This document shows, piece after piece, positions 1 through 11,250 of a stretch of 64,000 nucleotides of DNA. Made by a program: the position numbers and the translations under genes. This DNA is from Haematobia irritans (lineage: Eukaryota; Arthropoda; Insecta; Diptera; Muscidae): positions 65,480,891-65,544,890 of the forward strand of contig NC_134398.1 of NCBI RefSeq assembly GCF_050003625.1, given 5' to 3'. Within the stretch, counting starts at the first letter, position 1, and the number at the start of each line of letters is the position of its first letter. The notes beneath the pieces were generated by a model. It did not search any database. It saw nothing but the letters and a program-made list of their open reading frames with translations, and was not told where the DNA came from.

Positions 1-88
1 GTCTTAAAAGTATCTTTACTTGTATTCTCCGCTTTTTTGTCTTTTATAGTAAAGACAAAATCTTTGATACCGGGCATGCGTTTTTTCA
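1..88 (-). mobile_element. MITE family G, truncated end
   Basis: The reverse complement matches the left part of the complete MITE at 51179-51836: a terminal CACTGAAAAAA-like run, then GCATGCCCGG, then AAAGATTTTGTCTTTAC. Only the terminal part is inside the window. It abuts the next MITE directly. No coding capacity is visible. Confidence 0.6.
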
Positions 89-564
89 GTGTAAAAACAG
101 TGAACCCACCAGGAAGGAAAATTTTGGTTAATTTTAGAAAATTTTAATTATTTCTAGAAAAATTCAACTAAACAGTATTAAAAAATAAGTAAATATTTTT
201 CGACAAATTCAACAAAATTTATTAGGCATTATTAATTTTTCCACTTGTTCAAGAAAATTTTGTTGTTTGAAGGAAAAAATAGGAGTTCAAAAGTGCAAGA
301 ATGTCTTTAGTATCATACTAAGTTCAATATGGGCACATTTCTAGTAAAATTTCCAATTTTAAAGAAATAACGAACTGTTTTGTGAGAAGTACGAATTTAG
401 TAAATATTTATGCTTCATTTGTGTATAATTTTTTTCCCGATTTTTAGTTCATTTAACTAACGTACGCAAAAAATTATAAAACTCAAGGAATCTTACTCCA
501 AACATAATAATTCCATGAACTAAAATTGGCTTTAGTGAAATAGAGGGTTCACTTTTTTTGAGTG
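89..564 (+). mobile_element. MITE family H, copy 1
   Basis: Non-coding AT-rich element of about 476 bp. The left end reads AAAACAGTGAACCCACCAGG and the right end GGGTTCACTTTTTTTGAGTG, which are inverted versions of each other (core GTGAACCC / GGTTCAC). Homologous copies lie at 6449-6965 and 53172-53696; copy 2 is flanked by TA. TA duplication and short TIRs fit a Tc1/mariner-mobilised MITE (inference). Bases 565-801 after it show no gene. Confidence 0.65.
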
Positions 565-1160
565 TATCTAATAGCCCAATCATATTAGTTTCGAAATCTA
601 CTAAAAGTGGATTTAAATCCCTTTTTATAAGGCAAATGACAGTTGAAATCTAGTTGAAGTGTATTTTGGAAGTGTAATGCGAATGAGCACAAAGCATTTA
701 TTTAAAACATAATATCGATAATAATAAAAGTGAATTTTACTAGAGACGGATTCAAAGTTTATTTGGAATTTCTCAAAAACCATATAAGATAGAAATTCAT
801 TTTTTATACCCTCCACCATAGGATGGGGGTATATTAACTTTGTCATTCCGTTTGTAACACATCGAAATATTGCTCTAAGACCCCATAAAGTATATATATT
901 CTGGGTCGTGGTGAAATTCTGAGTCGATCTAAGCATGTCCGTCCGTCCGTCCGTCTGTCCGTCTGTCCGTCTGTCCGTCTCTCCGTCTGTCCGTCTGTCC
1001 GGCTGTCCGTCCGTCTGTGGAAATCACGCTAACTTCCGAACGAAACTAGCCATCGACTTGATACTTGGCACAAGTAGTTGTTATTGATGTAGGTCGGATG
1101 GTATTGAAAATGGGCCATATCGACCCACGTTTACGTATAGCCCCCATATAAACCGATCCC

Positions 1161-2000
1161 CAAATTTGGCTTGCGGAGCCTTCCGGAGCAGCAAAATTCA
1201 TCCGATCCAGTTGAAATTTGGTACGTGGTCTAAGTATACGGTCTCTAACAACCATGCAAAAATTGGTCCATATCGGTCCATAATTATATATAGCCCCCAT
1301 TTAAACCGATCCCCAGATTTGACCTCCGGAGCCTCTTGGAGGGGCAAAATTCATCCGATCCGCTTGAAATTTGGTACCTGATGTTAGTATACGGTCTCTA
1401 ACAACCATGCAAAAATTGGTCCATATCGGTCCATAAATATATATAGCTCCCATATAAACCGATCCCCAGATTTGACCTCCGGAGCCTCTTGGAGGAGCAA
1501 ACTTCATCCTACCCGATTGACATTTGGTACGTGGTATTAGTATATGGTCTCTAACAACCATGCAAAAACTGGTCCATGTCGGTCCATAATTATATATAGC
1601 TCCCATATAAACCGATCCCCAGATTTGACCTCCGGAGCCTCTTGGAGGGGCAAAATTCATCCGATCCGTTTGAAATTGGGTACCTGATGTTAGTATACGG
1701 TCTCTAACAAGCATGCAAAAATTGGTCCATATCGGTCCATAATTATATATAGCTCCCATATAAACCGATCCCCAGATTTGAACTCTGGAGCCTCTTGGAT
1801 GAGCAAAATTCATCCGATCCAATTGAAATTTAGAACGTGGTGTTAGTATATGGTCTCTAACAACCATGCAAAAATTGGTCCATATCGGTCCATAATTATA
1901 TATAGCTCCCATATAAACCGATCCCCAGATTTGACCTCCGGAGCCTCTTGGAGGAGCAAAAGTCATCCGATGCGGTTGAAATTTGGTACATTTCGTTAGT
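1161..2000 (+). repeat. 153-bp tandem array in A1
   Basis: The landmark CAGATTT starts at 1314, 1467, 1620, 1773 and 1926: exactly 153 bp apart each time. Each unit carries TATATAGCyCCCATATAAACC and GGTCCATATCGGTCC. Because 153 is a multiple of three, a stop-free minus frame spans 1301-2062 (253 codons, 51-residue period); I treat it as a by-product of the array, not a gene. Confidence 0.9.
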
Positions 2001-2028
2001 ATATGGCCTCTAACAGCCATGTAAAAAT

Positions 2029-2467
2029 TGTCAAATTTTATTACTATAGAAAGTTTTGTCAAAATTTCATTTCTATAGAAAGTTTTGTAAAAAGTTTATT
2101 TCTATAGCAATGTTTGTCAACATTTTATTTCCATAGAAAATTTTGTCAAAATTTTATTTCTATAGAAAATTTTGTAAAAAATTTATTTCTGTAGAAAATT
2201 TTGTCAACATTTTAGTTCTATAGACAATTTTGTCAACATTTTATTTCTATAGAACATTTTGTCAACATTTTATTTCTATAGAAAAATTTGTCAACATTTT
2301 ATTTCTATAGAAAATTTTGTCAAAATTTTATTGCTATAGAAAATTTTGTCAACATTTTACTTCCATAGAAAATTTTGTCAACATTGTATTTCTATAGAAA
2401 ATTTTGTCAAGCTTTTATTTCTATAGAAAATTTTGTCAAAATTTTATTTCTATAGAAAATTTTGTCA
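2029..2467 (+). repeat. 29-bp palindromic satellite inside A1
   Basis: About fifteen head-to-tail units of roughly 29 bp. The core TTTCTATAGAAA is a perfect 12-bp palindrome flanked by AAAATTTT, and the unit joint is GTCAAC or GTCAAA. The same unit forms a field outside the element at 3379-4375 and occurs inverted at 34343-34650. Confidence 0.9.
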
Positions 2468-2707
2468 AACTGAATTATATACGTATTTAATCGGCCTTTT
2501 TTTGTTTAATATATACCCCTTATGGACTAACTTACAATTTAGAAGACAGTGTTAAAAAGTTTTACGATACCTTGCCATCGGCAAGTGTTATCGCAACCCA
2601 AGTAATTCGATTATGGATGACAGCCTTTAGTAGAAGTTCCTACGCAATCCATGGTGGAGGGTACATAAGATTCGGCCTGGCCGAACTTACGGCCGTATAT
2701 ACTTGTT

Positions 2708-2940
2708 TTTACTAGCATTGTGTTCCACCCTACTTAAATTTTGAGTCTATAGATTTTGTAGAAGTCTATCAAATTCTGTCCAGATCGAGTGATATTTAAA
2801 TGTATGTATTTGGGACAAACCTTTATATATAGCCCCCAACACATTTAACGGATGTGATATGGTATCGAAAATTTAGATCTACAAAGTGGTGCAGGGTATA
2901 ATATAGTCGGCCTCGCCCGACTTTAGACTTTCCTTACTTG
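2708..2940 (+). mobile_element. INE-like family 4 3'-end unit
   Basis: Starts TTTTTACTAGCATTGTGTTCC and ends in a hairpin CGGCCTCGCCCG followed by TTTAGACTTTCCTTACTTG. The same unit recurs at 13513-14182 (three in tandem), 20564-20812 and in B2. It looks like the 3' part of an INE-like element lying directly 3' of A1. Confidence 0.6.
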
Positions 2941-2947
2941 TTTTTTT

Positions 2948-3012
2948 TTTTAATTTTAACCATCGCCTGGACGGAGAATCGAACCGAGGACTATCCACTG
3001 GGCTACAAAGGT
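2948..3012 (-). repeat. tRNA-like SINE-head fragment
   Basis: The reverse complement reads ...AGCCCAGTGGATAGTCCTCGGTTCGATTCTCCGTCCAGGCG: an A-box-like CCCAGTGG and a B-box-like GGTTCGATTC. The anticodon arm is shortened compared with 29163-29234. It cannot fold as a normal tRNA. The following 3013-3378 shows no gene. Confidence 0.55.
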
Positions 3013-3378
3013 GTTATTGTCATTAACCGATCATTATGTATATATATATTTAAGAAATTTGAATTCATTGAGATCTTCAATCGATCAATGACTGTAATTG
3101 CGGTGAAACTTCCAATAATGAAAAATATTCAATGTTTTCTAAGAGGTTATACTGATTGTACCAAAAACTTTACCACTTTTTGCCAGTCTGAAATTTTCAT
3201 TCGGTTTGCCAGAATTGGGGATCCTTTTCGATATATGAATCCTGTCTGTCTAGCTTGATATAGCTGATGACACATAAACATATTCTTGAGCTTACAGAAG
3301 CCTTCACATTCATTCGATTTGACTAAAATGTGGATGGTAGGCTTACTTAGGGGCCACAAGATTAGTACGTTTTTATAC

Positions 3379-4375
3379 AATATATAGAAGGTTTTGTCAA
3401 AATTTTAGTTCTATAGAAACCTAAAAGTTTAAATTTTATTTCTATAGAATATTGTTGTTGTTGCAAATTTTTATTTCTGTATGAATATATATTTATATAG
3501 AAATAAATATATAGAAAATTTTGTGAAAAATTTATTTCTATAGAAAATTTTGACAAAATTTTATTTCTATAGAAAATTTTGTCAAAATTATATTATAAAG
3601 AAATAAATATAATTTTAGATCTATAGAAACCAAAAAAGTTAAATTTTATTCCTATATAAAATTTTGGCAAAATTTTATATCTGTGAAAAACTTTGTCAAA
3701 ATTGTATTTCTATATAAAATTTTGCCAAATTTTATTCTAAAGAAATAAATAGAAATTTTAGTTCCATAGATACCAAAAAATGTTGTCAAAATTTTATTTC
3801 TATAGAAAATTTTGTCAAAATTTTATTCTAAAGAAATAAATAGAAATTTTAGTACCATAGAAACCAAAAAATTTAAAATTTTATTCCTATAGAAAATTTC
3901 GTCAAAATTTTATTCTAAAGAAATAAATAGAAATTATAGTACCATAGAAACCAAAAAATTTAAAATTTTATTCTTATAGAAAATTTTATTTCTATAGGAA
4001 ATTTTATCAAAATTATATTCTAAAGAGATAAATAGAAATTTTTGTACCATAGAAACTAAAAAATTTAAAATTTTATTCCTATAGAAAATTTTATTTCTAT
4101 AGAAAATTTTGTCAAAAGTTTATTTCTACAGAAAATTTTATCAAAATTATATTCTAAAGAAATAAATATAAATTTAGATCTATAGAAACCAAAAAAATTT
4201 AAATTTTATTACTATATAAAATTTTGGCAAAATTTTATATCTGTAGAAAGCTTTGTCAAAATTTAATTTCTATAGAAAAGTATGTCAAATTTGTTTTCTA
4301 TAGAAAATTTTGTCAAAAATCTATTTATAGAGAAAATTTTGTCAAAATTTTATTTCTATAGAAAATTTCAAAATT
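3379..4375 (+). repeat. Degenerate 29-bp satellite field
   Basis: About 1 kb of diverged units related to the array in A1 (TTTCTATAGAAAATTTTGTC), alternating with a second motif, TTCTAAAGAAATAAATA followed by a CCATAGAAACC stretch. Frequent indels and base changes suggest an older array than the one in A1. Confidence 0.8.
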
Positions 4376-5400
4376 TGAAAATTGAAGTAACTCTTAATTG
4401 GAGAGGAATATTGTAAAAATTATACCAAATGTTCAAGAATTCTACCAATCTACCATTTTTGGTAGAATTCTACCAACTGTGGCAACGATGCTTTTGAGTC
4501 CATCTAGCAATGTCCGTCTGTCTGTGAACCCAGACTATAGACTCAAGTCAAAACTTCTCTCCGATTTACTTGGAAATGTGCACAGAGTGAATAATTAACA
4601 TTTGAGAAATGTGTGCCAAATTGGCTCAGATTTAGACAAAGTCCCATCCATAATATAAAAAGCCTTAAGATTTAAATATTTGAAATATTTTTAACATACT
4701 AGCAGTGTGCTCCGCTCCAGGGCATTAGCCTATTTAAATTTCAACTCTAGAAATTTTGTTCAAATCGATTCAGATGTAAATATATTTATACGGGGACATA
4801 AACCTGTGTATATAGCAACCAAAAATTTGATGGATTTTATATGGTATCGAACACGTAAATCTACAAAGTGGCCCAAGGTATAAAATAAGTTTTTATAAAA
4901 TTATATGCAGAAGATTTTTGGTATCTGTTCATATTATGCCAATTGGTCTAAATTTCTTTTAGACTTTTAAAATTCTAACATTTGTCGCTATGCAACTGGC
5001 ATAAAATGTAAAATTTAGAGTTAGAAATAAGATCATTTATATCGGTCCATTTTTTTGTGGAGTATACAGCTTACAATTACAAATGAAAGAAATGCGATTT
5101 AGTTATATTACCCGGAGTCGGAGTCGAGGCTGATGAAAAATGCTGGAGTCGGAGTCGAGCAAAATTGTCTCGACTCCACAGCCCTGGTAATTACAAGTTA
5201 GTAATGCAACGTGTAATAATAGCTTTACTCCTGGTAATGCCAATTGTAATGAGATGTGGTTACCTAAGTTTGCTGGGAGGCGACATTTACTCAAGTCGGA
5301 GCTTTATCTAAGTCTTAACCGTTCTATGGAAAATCTGTCATTACAGTGTGTGGGATATGCTTACAATATGGGGAAATTATCCCATGATTTTGTGTAAGTT
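4376..5400. other. No gene; low-level repeats
   Basis: 4699-4885 is a diverged INE-like family 4 unit (GGTATCGAA, CTACAAAGTGG, GGTATAAAATA). 5110-5190 holds a repeated GGAGTCGGAGTCGA motif and its inverse TCGACTCC. The rest is AT-rich with no coding potential that I can recognise. Confidence 0.5.
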
Positions 5401-6134
5401 GTGGTTATTTTGGGCAAATTTGCCTAAACCGTAAGGTTATATATATGGAGGCTTTAACTAAATCTGAAACGATTTGCATCAAATTCGCCACACTTAAATA
5501 AAATGTTAAATATATTCTCTGTGTAAAATATCAAGTCACTTGAAGTAGACTCCCATATGAAATTGTCTACCATGTAGGAGCTATGTTATATTTAAATCTG
5601 AACCGATTCGAACAAAATTTAGCACACATTGCTAAAATGTTAATTCTACTCTCAGTGCAAAATTAATGAAACTTTGGTCTCCGGTGGACATATGAATCGA
5701 AATCGGGCGTAGGATATGGGAACTATAGCTAAGATATAGGAAATATAGCTAAATCTGAACTGATTTCAATCATATTTGCCACACTTGATGATATCATCAG
5801 TGGTACTCTTTGCGCAAAGTTTGAAGCAAACGAAGGAGAAAATCTGGGCTGTGGGTCCATATAAGTCCATATCGGGCGAAAAATATAAATGGGAGCTATA
5901 TCTAAATCTGAACCGCTTTGACTAATATTTTACACTTTTTCCGGGACCCACAAAATATTAAGGAGGATGTTCGGTTCATAAACTCATCAATTATGACCAA
6001 ATTCTGACTCGATTTAATTCTAAGACGTTCGGTATACTAAATAATTGGTCTCAGACTGATCTTTCTTGGCGTTACATACAAATGCACAAATTTATAGTAC
6101 CCTATACCACAGTAGTAGTGAAGGGTATAATGAA
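5401..6134 (-). mobile_element. INE-like family 2, minus-strand copy
   Basis: The right end reads TAGTACCCTATACCACAGTAGTAGTGAAGGGTA, the reverse complement of the family 2 start at 11251. Internal AAATCTG landmarks lie at 5460, 5594, 5751 and 5904; the last spacing is 153 bp, the others vary through indels. The CCGTCTGT microsatellite is lost. Confidence 0.6.
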
Positions 6135-6149
6135 CTTGGACTAAAGTCT

Positions 6150-7300
6150 TTGAGGTGCAAGATTTGGACGACAACAAAAAGATAGACTGGAAAGAGCCAA
6201 AGAGTTGCTTCGCTTGTACGAATGTGGCCAGTTACTGAATTTGCTTTTCGCCGATGAGCAGTTTTTGAACAAACAAAATGATGGGGTTTACTTGCCGAAA
6301 ATGTACACCTTTCATTGGCCGCCAGAACTCAAGCGCTGCCGATGGTAATGGTTTGGGCCGCCGTAGCGATCGATGGTCGCTCCCTGCTGGTATTCATTAA
6401 TCATGGGGACTAACAAAATACCGAATATGATCGTGAAAAAGGTCTATACACTGAAAAAACAGAGAACCCACCAGGAAAGATAACTTTCGATTAATTTTAG
6501 AAAATTTTGAACTTTTTTAGAAAATTTTAACTAAACGGTATTACAAGCGCTGGCATCACTCCGATATGGTAAAAATAAGTAAATATTTTTCGACAAATTC
6601 AAGAAAATTTATTAGACATAACTAAATTTTTTCAGTAGTTAAAGAAAATTTTGTAGTTTTAAGAGAAATCTTGGAGTGCAAAATTGCAAGAATGTCTTTA
6701 GTGACATACGAAGTTCATGATGGACACATTTTTGGTAAAATTTACAAATTTAAAGAAATAATGAACTATTTTGTAAGAAATACGAAATTAGGAAATCTTT
6801 ATGCTTTATTTGTGTATAACTTTTTCCCGTTTTTTAGTTCATTTAACTAACATACGCAAAAAATTACTTGACTAAAATAAACTTTTTCCAAACATAATGA
6901 TTCTATGAACTAATATAAAGTTAATATGGCTTTAGTGAAATAGAGAGTTCACTTTTTTGTGAGTGTAGACAGCATTGAAGGCCTGCGCAGACAAACTTTT
7001 CTGCCGCAGATCTTCGACATTCCAACAGGACTTAGCACCATCGCACTCATCACTCGTCAAGCAATATTGGTTTAGGTTTCTTGCCTCATTCCTACCGCAC
7101 AATTGAGCATTTTCGAACTTTGAGGGTTGGCACTAAAAATGTGTCAACAGTCGATCATTACACTTTCGTGCAAAGTGTGATAACTTTGTCGCTCCGTTGA
7201 AGGCCACTATTCTCACCGAAGGAAGCAAATTCACACAAGTCTAAACGGATTCTAAATTTGATGCTATCGTGCCCGCCCTCGTGATGTTACGTACCTAAAA
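6150..7300 (+). pseudogene. Tc1/mariner-superfamily transposase relic, split by a MITE
   Basis: Before the MITE the translation reads RQQ..RLERAKELLRLYE and LLFADEQFLNKQN, a first catalytic aspartate in an F(A/S)DE context typical of Tc1/mariner transposases. After the MITE, at about 7012-7041, a second stretch reads TFQQDLAPSH, the second aspartate motif. Stops and frameshifts occur throughout and the third catalytic region is not recognisable. The two halves are separated by the MITE at 6449-6965, so the gene was present when the MITE landed. It cannot encode a working transposase. Exact ends and terminal repeats are not visible. Confidence 0.65.
6449..6965 (+). mobile_element. MITE family H, copy 2, TA duplication
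   Basis: Left end CACTGAAAAAACAG...GAACCC, right end GAGTTCACTTTTTTGTGAGTG. TA lies on both sides (6447-6448, 6966-6967). It interrupts the transposase relic. No ORF. Confidence 0.75.
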
Positions 7301-7382
7301 TAAGGTAAAAATGTTTACTGGTTTGACTGGCGAAGAAATCTTTTTTGATTTCTGTCAAATATTTGCCTAGTGTGACCATACC

Positions 7383-7437
7383 CTAAGTGAACGTGAAATA
7401 TCGGACTACCACTATACCTAACCTAACTTAACCAAAC
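7383..7437 (+). repeat. SINE 3'-tail fragment (+)
   Basis: CTAAGTGAACGTGAAATATC...CTATACCTAACC resembles the SINE tail (CTAAGTGAGCCTGA..ATCGGGCTGCCAC..TAACC) in plus orientation. It faces the tail of the next SINE, forming a long inverted repeat. Confidence 0.55.
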
Positions 7438-7441
7438 CTAG

Positions 7442-7766
7442 GTTAGGTTAGGTATAGTGACAGCCCGATATTTCGGGCTCACTTAGACTATTCAGTCCAT
7501 TGTGATACCACAATGGTGAACTTCTCTCTTATCAATGAGTGCTGCCCAATTCTATGTTAAACTCAATGACAGGTGACCTCCTTTTTATAGCCGAGTCCGA
7601 ACGGCGTTCCACATTGCAGTGAAACCACTTAGAGAAGCTTTGAAACACTCAGAAATATCACCTGCATTACTGAAAAAAAATTTGGTGTTTGATCGAATCT
7701 GGGTTCGAACCCACGACCTTGTGTATGCAAGGCGAGCATGCTAACCCTTGCGCCACGTTGGCTCCC
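7442..7766 (-). repeat. tRNA-derived SINE, nearly full length
   Basis: Minus strand: head GGAGCCAACGTGGCGCAAGG with A box, hairpin CCTTGCATACACAAGG, B box GGTCGTGGGTTCGAACCC, body with CGGCTATAAAAAGGAGG, and a tail ending in TAACCTAACCTAACC. It lacks about 20 bp of body compared with the copy at 39774-40121. The flanks share CCAAACCTA, a possible short target duplication. The left break of duplication B falls inside its head, at 7717. Confidence 0.8.
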
Positions 7767-8091
7767 CAAACCTAAGTCATTTCACACATATTGTAACGCG
7801 CCGTTCGGACTTGGCTATAAAAAGGTAAATCCGAACAAAAATCGAATCGGACTCTGTACCAGATAAACAAAGTAAACTGGTATAGAGTCAGCGTCAAGAT
7901 ATAAATCTCTCAATGGGGAACATTTGCTGCGAAAGAGCCCTTATTTTTCTTTTTTTTTCTTGTTTGCTCTGACATCTGTGAAAAATATTTAGTAAATTTA
8001 GTATTCAAATTTCGAATTTTGTACCAGAAAGTGATTTTGCGTAAAGCATTAATTGTTTGTTTTCATTTAAAGTGCTGCAGAGTCGCATCGA

Positions 8092-8394
8092 ATGCTTGTC
8101 GAGGCATATAGCGATCATGCTCTATCAGAGGTAACATGCAAAAGATGATTTTAAAGGTTCAGAAATAATGATTTTGATGTGAGAAAGGAAGAACGTGGAG
8201 GACCACCAAAAAAATTTGAATACGGCGACACTTTGAGGCAAAAGCAAATGGCAGCAATGTTAAATGTTGCACAACAAGCAATTTCTGACCGTTTAAAAGC
8301 TATCGGCATGATTCAAAAGTGTGGAAAATGGGTGTCACATGAAAACAACGCTCATTTCATACCGATATACCTGGTAAGTGAACCGGAACCCTGA
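8092..8394 (+). pseudogene. mariner transposase N-terminal DNA-binding region (B1)
   Basis: The upstream part reads MLVEAYSDHALSEV.C, then two stops; after them the frame is open and reads DFDVRKEERGGPPKKFE, followed by QMAAMLNVAQQAISDRLKAI. This is the paired HTH arrangement of mariner transposases: first helical domain, the GRPKKFE-like linker (here GGPPKKFE), second HTH. No catalytic domain follows: after about 8394 I find no DDE/D motif. The normal protein is about 340-350 residues and only about 100 are covered. The copy in B2 has the same stops, so the damage predates the duplication. Bases 8395-8862 show no gene. Confidence 0.7.
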
Positions 8395-8859
8395 ATTGCG
8401 ATATGATCTAACCGAACCTAGGTTGGGCGACGCAGTATTTTAGAAGCATTATATACCTTAGAGGTCAAGATTGCGAGTTTTTGAATCATAATAAATAATA
8501 ACTAATTTTGTATTTCCCTTTGTGATCGGCTTGACCATGCTCTACTTGTCATTGGAATTTATAGTAAAGTGAATAGTATGCCAATGAAATATTCTGAAAA
8601 TCTAATATTGCACTGCTTAGAATTTTCGACGCGTTTTTATTTTATTTTTTGGTACATCCACATAGCCATAATTCTCAATTGCATTGTTTGTATGTGGCAA
8701 AACATGGATCAATTTAAAAAGCGATTCTTGCGCATGAGAATCTTATAAATTATGAAAAAGGCATTATACACCACACACATACACACTCCCATGCGAAGCA
8801 CTATGGCAAGTACACCCAAAGAAAAAATACTTTCCTCCTGAACGAAATTTTGGATAAAC

Positions 8860-8995
<136 letters not shown>

Positions 8996-9036
8996 ATATA
9001 TTGTATATATACCCTTCACCACTACTGTGGTACAGG

Positions 9037-9879
9037 CATAAGCGTAGGAAGGCCTCTGGGGAGGGGGCTTAGACCCCCTCCCCAGAATTTGAAAACCTAT
9101 TTACGATTTTCCATTTTTATAAAAAATAAACAAGCCCAGCCAAAAAAGCGTCGCCAAAAAAGTAATGAAAATGATCTTTTTGGATCCGGAAGTGGTGCAA
9201 AATTGGCGAAGAAGCGATGAATTTAACATGGGATTGTCATAGGACGGAAGTCCTCCATTCCAACAACCGTTGCACTGAATTTGCATCACTTCTTTAGGTG
9301 TGATCCGAATTCAATATTTTGAATGTATATTAAAAAATTCTGTTATATTTTGTCAAATAAATAATTTTTATAATTTTTAATGGATTCTAATGCTTGTCGG
9401 AACGTTTGACCTCAAATATTTTTAAAAATTCACAAGTTTTTCAGATTGGATTTAGAATTTTTTTCGACAAAATTTAAATTATTTGTACCATTTTATGAAT
9501 TCTTACTTCGTTTTTAAGGTTTTTGAAACAAAAAAGTTAAAATTTCCCATTAAAAGTATGAAAAAACCAAATTATAAAAAATTGAATTTAAAGAACTTCC
9601 GGAGTAATTAAAATAAAGAACATCATTGGGAGTACATCTTCTGGAAGTGCTTTTAAAGTTGTGCCTTTGGAAGAACTTCCAAATTTTTTTGCTGGGAAAT
9701 GTGTGGAACTACTTTTAGTTGCTTTATTATAAATTAATTTTCGAGTTATTTTGATGTCTAATTTTTTTTATTCATTTTTATGAAATAAAACATTAATTGA
9801 AATATAAATAAATGAAATATAAATTTTTAGCTAGGGGGGCTATAGCCCCCCCTAGGAAAATTGTCAAGCTACGCTAATG
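9037..9879 (+). mobile_element. hAT-type non-autonomous element with nested insertion (B1)
   Basis: Terminal repeats CATAAGCGTAGGAAGGC / inverse of GCTACGCTAATG (CATTAGCGTAGC). An exact 8-bp target duplication GGTACAGG lies at 9029-9036 and 9880-9887. The uninterrupted target is at 11269-11276. An 8-bp duplication is the hAT signature. Subterminal GC palindromes GGGGAGGGGGC...CCCCCTCCCC and GGGGGGCTATAGCCCCCC. No transposase. A second element sits inside at 9135-9696. Confidence 0.85.
9135..9696 (+). mobile_element. Element family E nested in the hAT-type element (B1)
   Basis: Ends CCCAGCCAAAAAAGCGTCGCC and CCAAATTTTTTTGCTGGG form a short inverted repeat (CCAGCnAAAAAA). The body contains TTTTTGGATCCGGAAGTGG and GCAAATTCAGTGCAACGG (inverse). 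It matches 46766-47340 and, truncated and inverted, 33360-33735. Non-coding. Confidence 0.7.
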
Positions 9880-10453
9880 GGTACAGGGTATAATAAGTTT
9901 GTCCATTTGTATGTAACGCCAAGAAGGAAACGTCTGAGACCTATCGTTTAATATACCGATCGTGTTAGAATTAAATTCTGAGTCGATTTTGCGATGTCCG
10001 TCTGTCTGTCCGCCCGTCTGTGCATGTATTTTTGTGCGCAAAGTACAGGTCGCAGTTTGAGTCCGATCGTCCTCAAATTTGGCATAGCGTCGTTTTTTGG
10101 GACAAAGACAATCGCTATTGATTTTGGAAAAAATTGTTTCAGATTTAGATATAACTGTCATATATATATTTACCCCGATCTGGTCATAATTGGGGTGTTT
10201 ATCAACCGATGTTCTTCAAAATCCGTATATCCCAATATTTTATGAGTCACGAAAAACTCGCAAAATATCAGCCAAATCGGTTCAGATTTAGATATAGCTC
10301 CCATATATATCTTTCGTCCGATTTGCACTTATATGGCTTCAAAAGCCAGAGTTTTGCCCTGATTTGCTTCAAATTTTGCACGAGAGGTACGTTTAATGGT
10401 TTCGTTGTGTGTGCCAAAATTGGTTAAACCCGGTTCAGATTTAGATATAGTTC

Positions 10454-10599
<146 letters not shown>

Positions 10600-11250
10600 C
10601 GTCCGATTTGGACTTATATGGCCTGAAAAGCCAGAGTTTTGCCCTGAATTGCTTCAAATTTTGCACAAGGAGTACGTTTAATTGTATCGGTAAGTGTGCC
10701 ACATTTGGTTGAAATCGGTTCAGATTTAGATATATCTCCCATATATAGCTTTCGCCCGATTTACACTCATATGACCACAGAGGCCAATTTTTAACTCCGA
10801 TTTAGTTGAAATTTTGCACAGGGAGTAGAATTAGCATTGTAGCTATGCGTGCCAAATCTGGTTGAAATCGGTTTAGATTTAGATATATCTCCCACATATA
10901 GCTTTCGTCCGATTTACACTCATATGACCACAGAGGCCAATTTTTAACTCCGATTTAGTTGAAATTTTGCACAGGGAGTAGAATTAGCATTGTAGCTATG
11001 CGTGCCAAATTTGGTTGAAATGGGTTCAAATTTAGATATAGTTCCCATATATATGTTTTTCTGATTTCGACAAAAATGGTCAAAATACCAACATTTTCCT
11101 TGTAAAATCGCCACTGCTTAGTCGAAAAGTTTTAAAAATGACTCTAATTTGCCTAAACTTCTAATACATATATATCGAGCGATAAATCATAAATTAACTT
11201 TTGCGAAGTTTCCTTAAAATTGCTTCAGATTTAAATGTTTCCCATATTTA

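Larger units (their letters stand above)
802..2707 (+). mobile_element. INE-1/DINE-1-like element, family 1, copy A1
   Basis: Begins TTTTATACCCTCCACCATAG, followed by a block with CCATAAAGTATATATATTCTG and GAGTCGATCTAAGCATGTCC, then a CCGTCTGT microsatellite (about 938-1015), five to six 153-bp units (about 1161-2000), a 29-bp satellite (2029-2467), and a right end with the perfect hairpin TTCGGCCTGGCCGAA before ACGGCCGTATATACTTGTT. Subterminal inverted repeat TACCCTCCACCAT (807-819) / ATGGTGGAGGGTA (2651-2663). This block order is that of INE-1/DINE-1, which are non-autonomous Helentron relatives; the assignment is by resemblance. A2 at 15861-17741 is nearly identical apart from 24 bp of microsatellite and a few substitutions. 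Confidence 0.7.

Noticed and set aside
1301..2062. 253-codon open frame on the minus strand (repeated at 16336-17097)
   Set aside because: It has a 51-residue period that mirrors the 153-bp DNA repeat, its codons follow the repeat, and the same happens on the other strand and in other arrays. No start context or homology.
5103..5294. 63-codon minus-strand frame over the GGAGTCGGAGTCGA repeat
   Set aside because: Derived from a dispersed motif; no family match.
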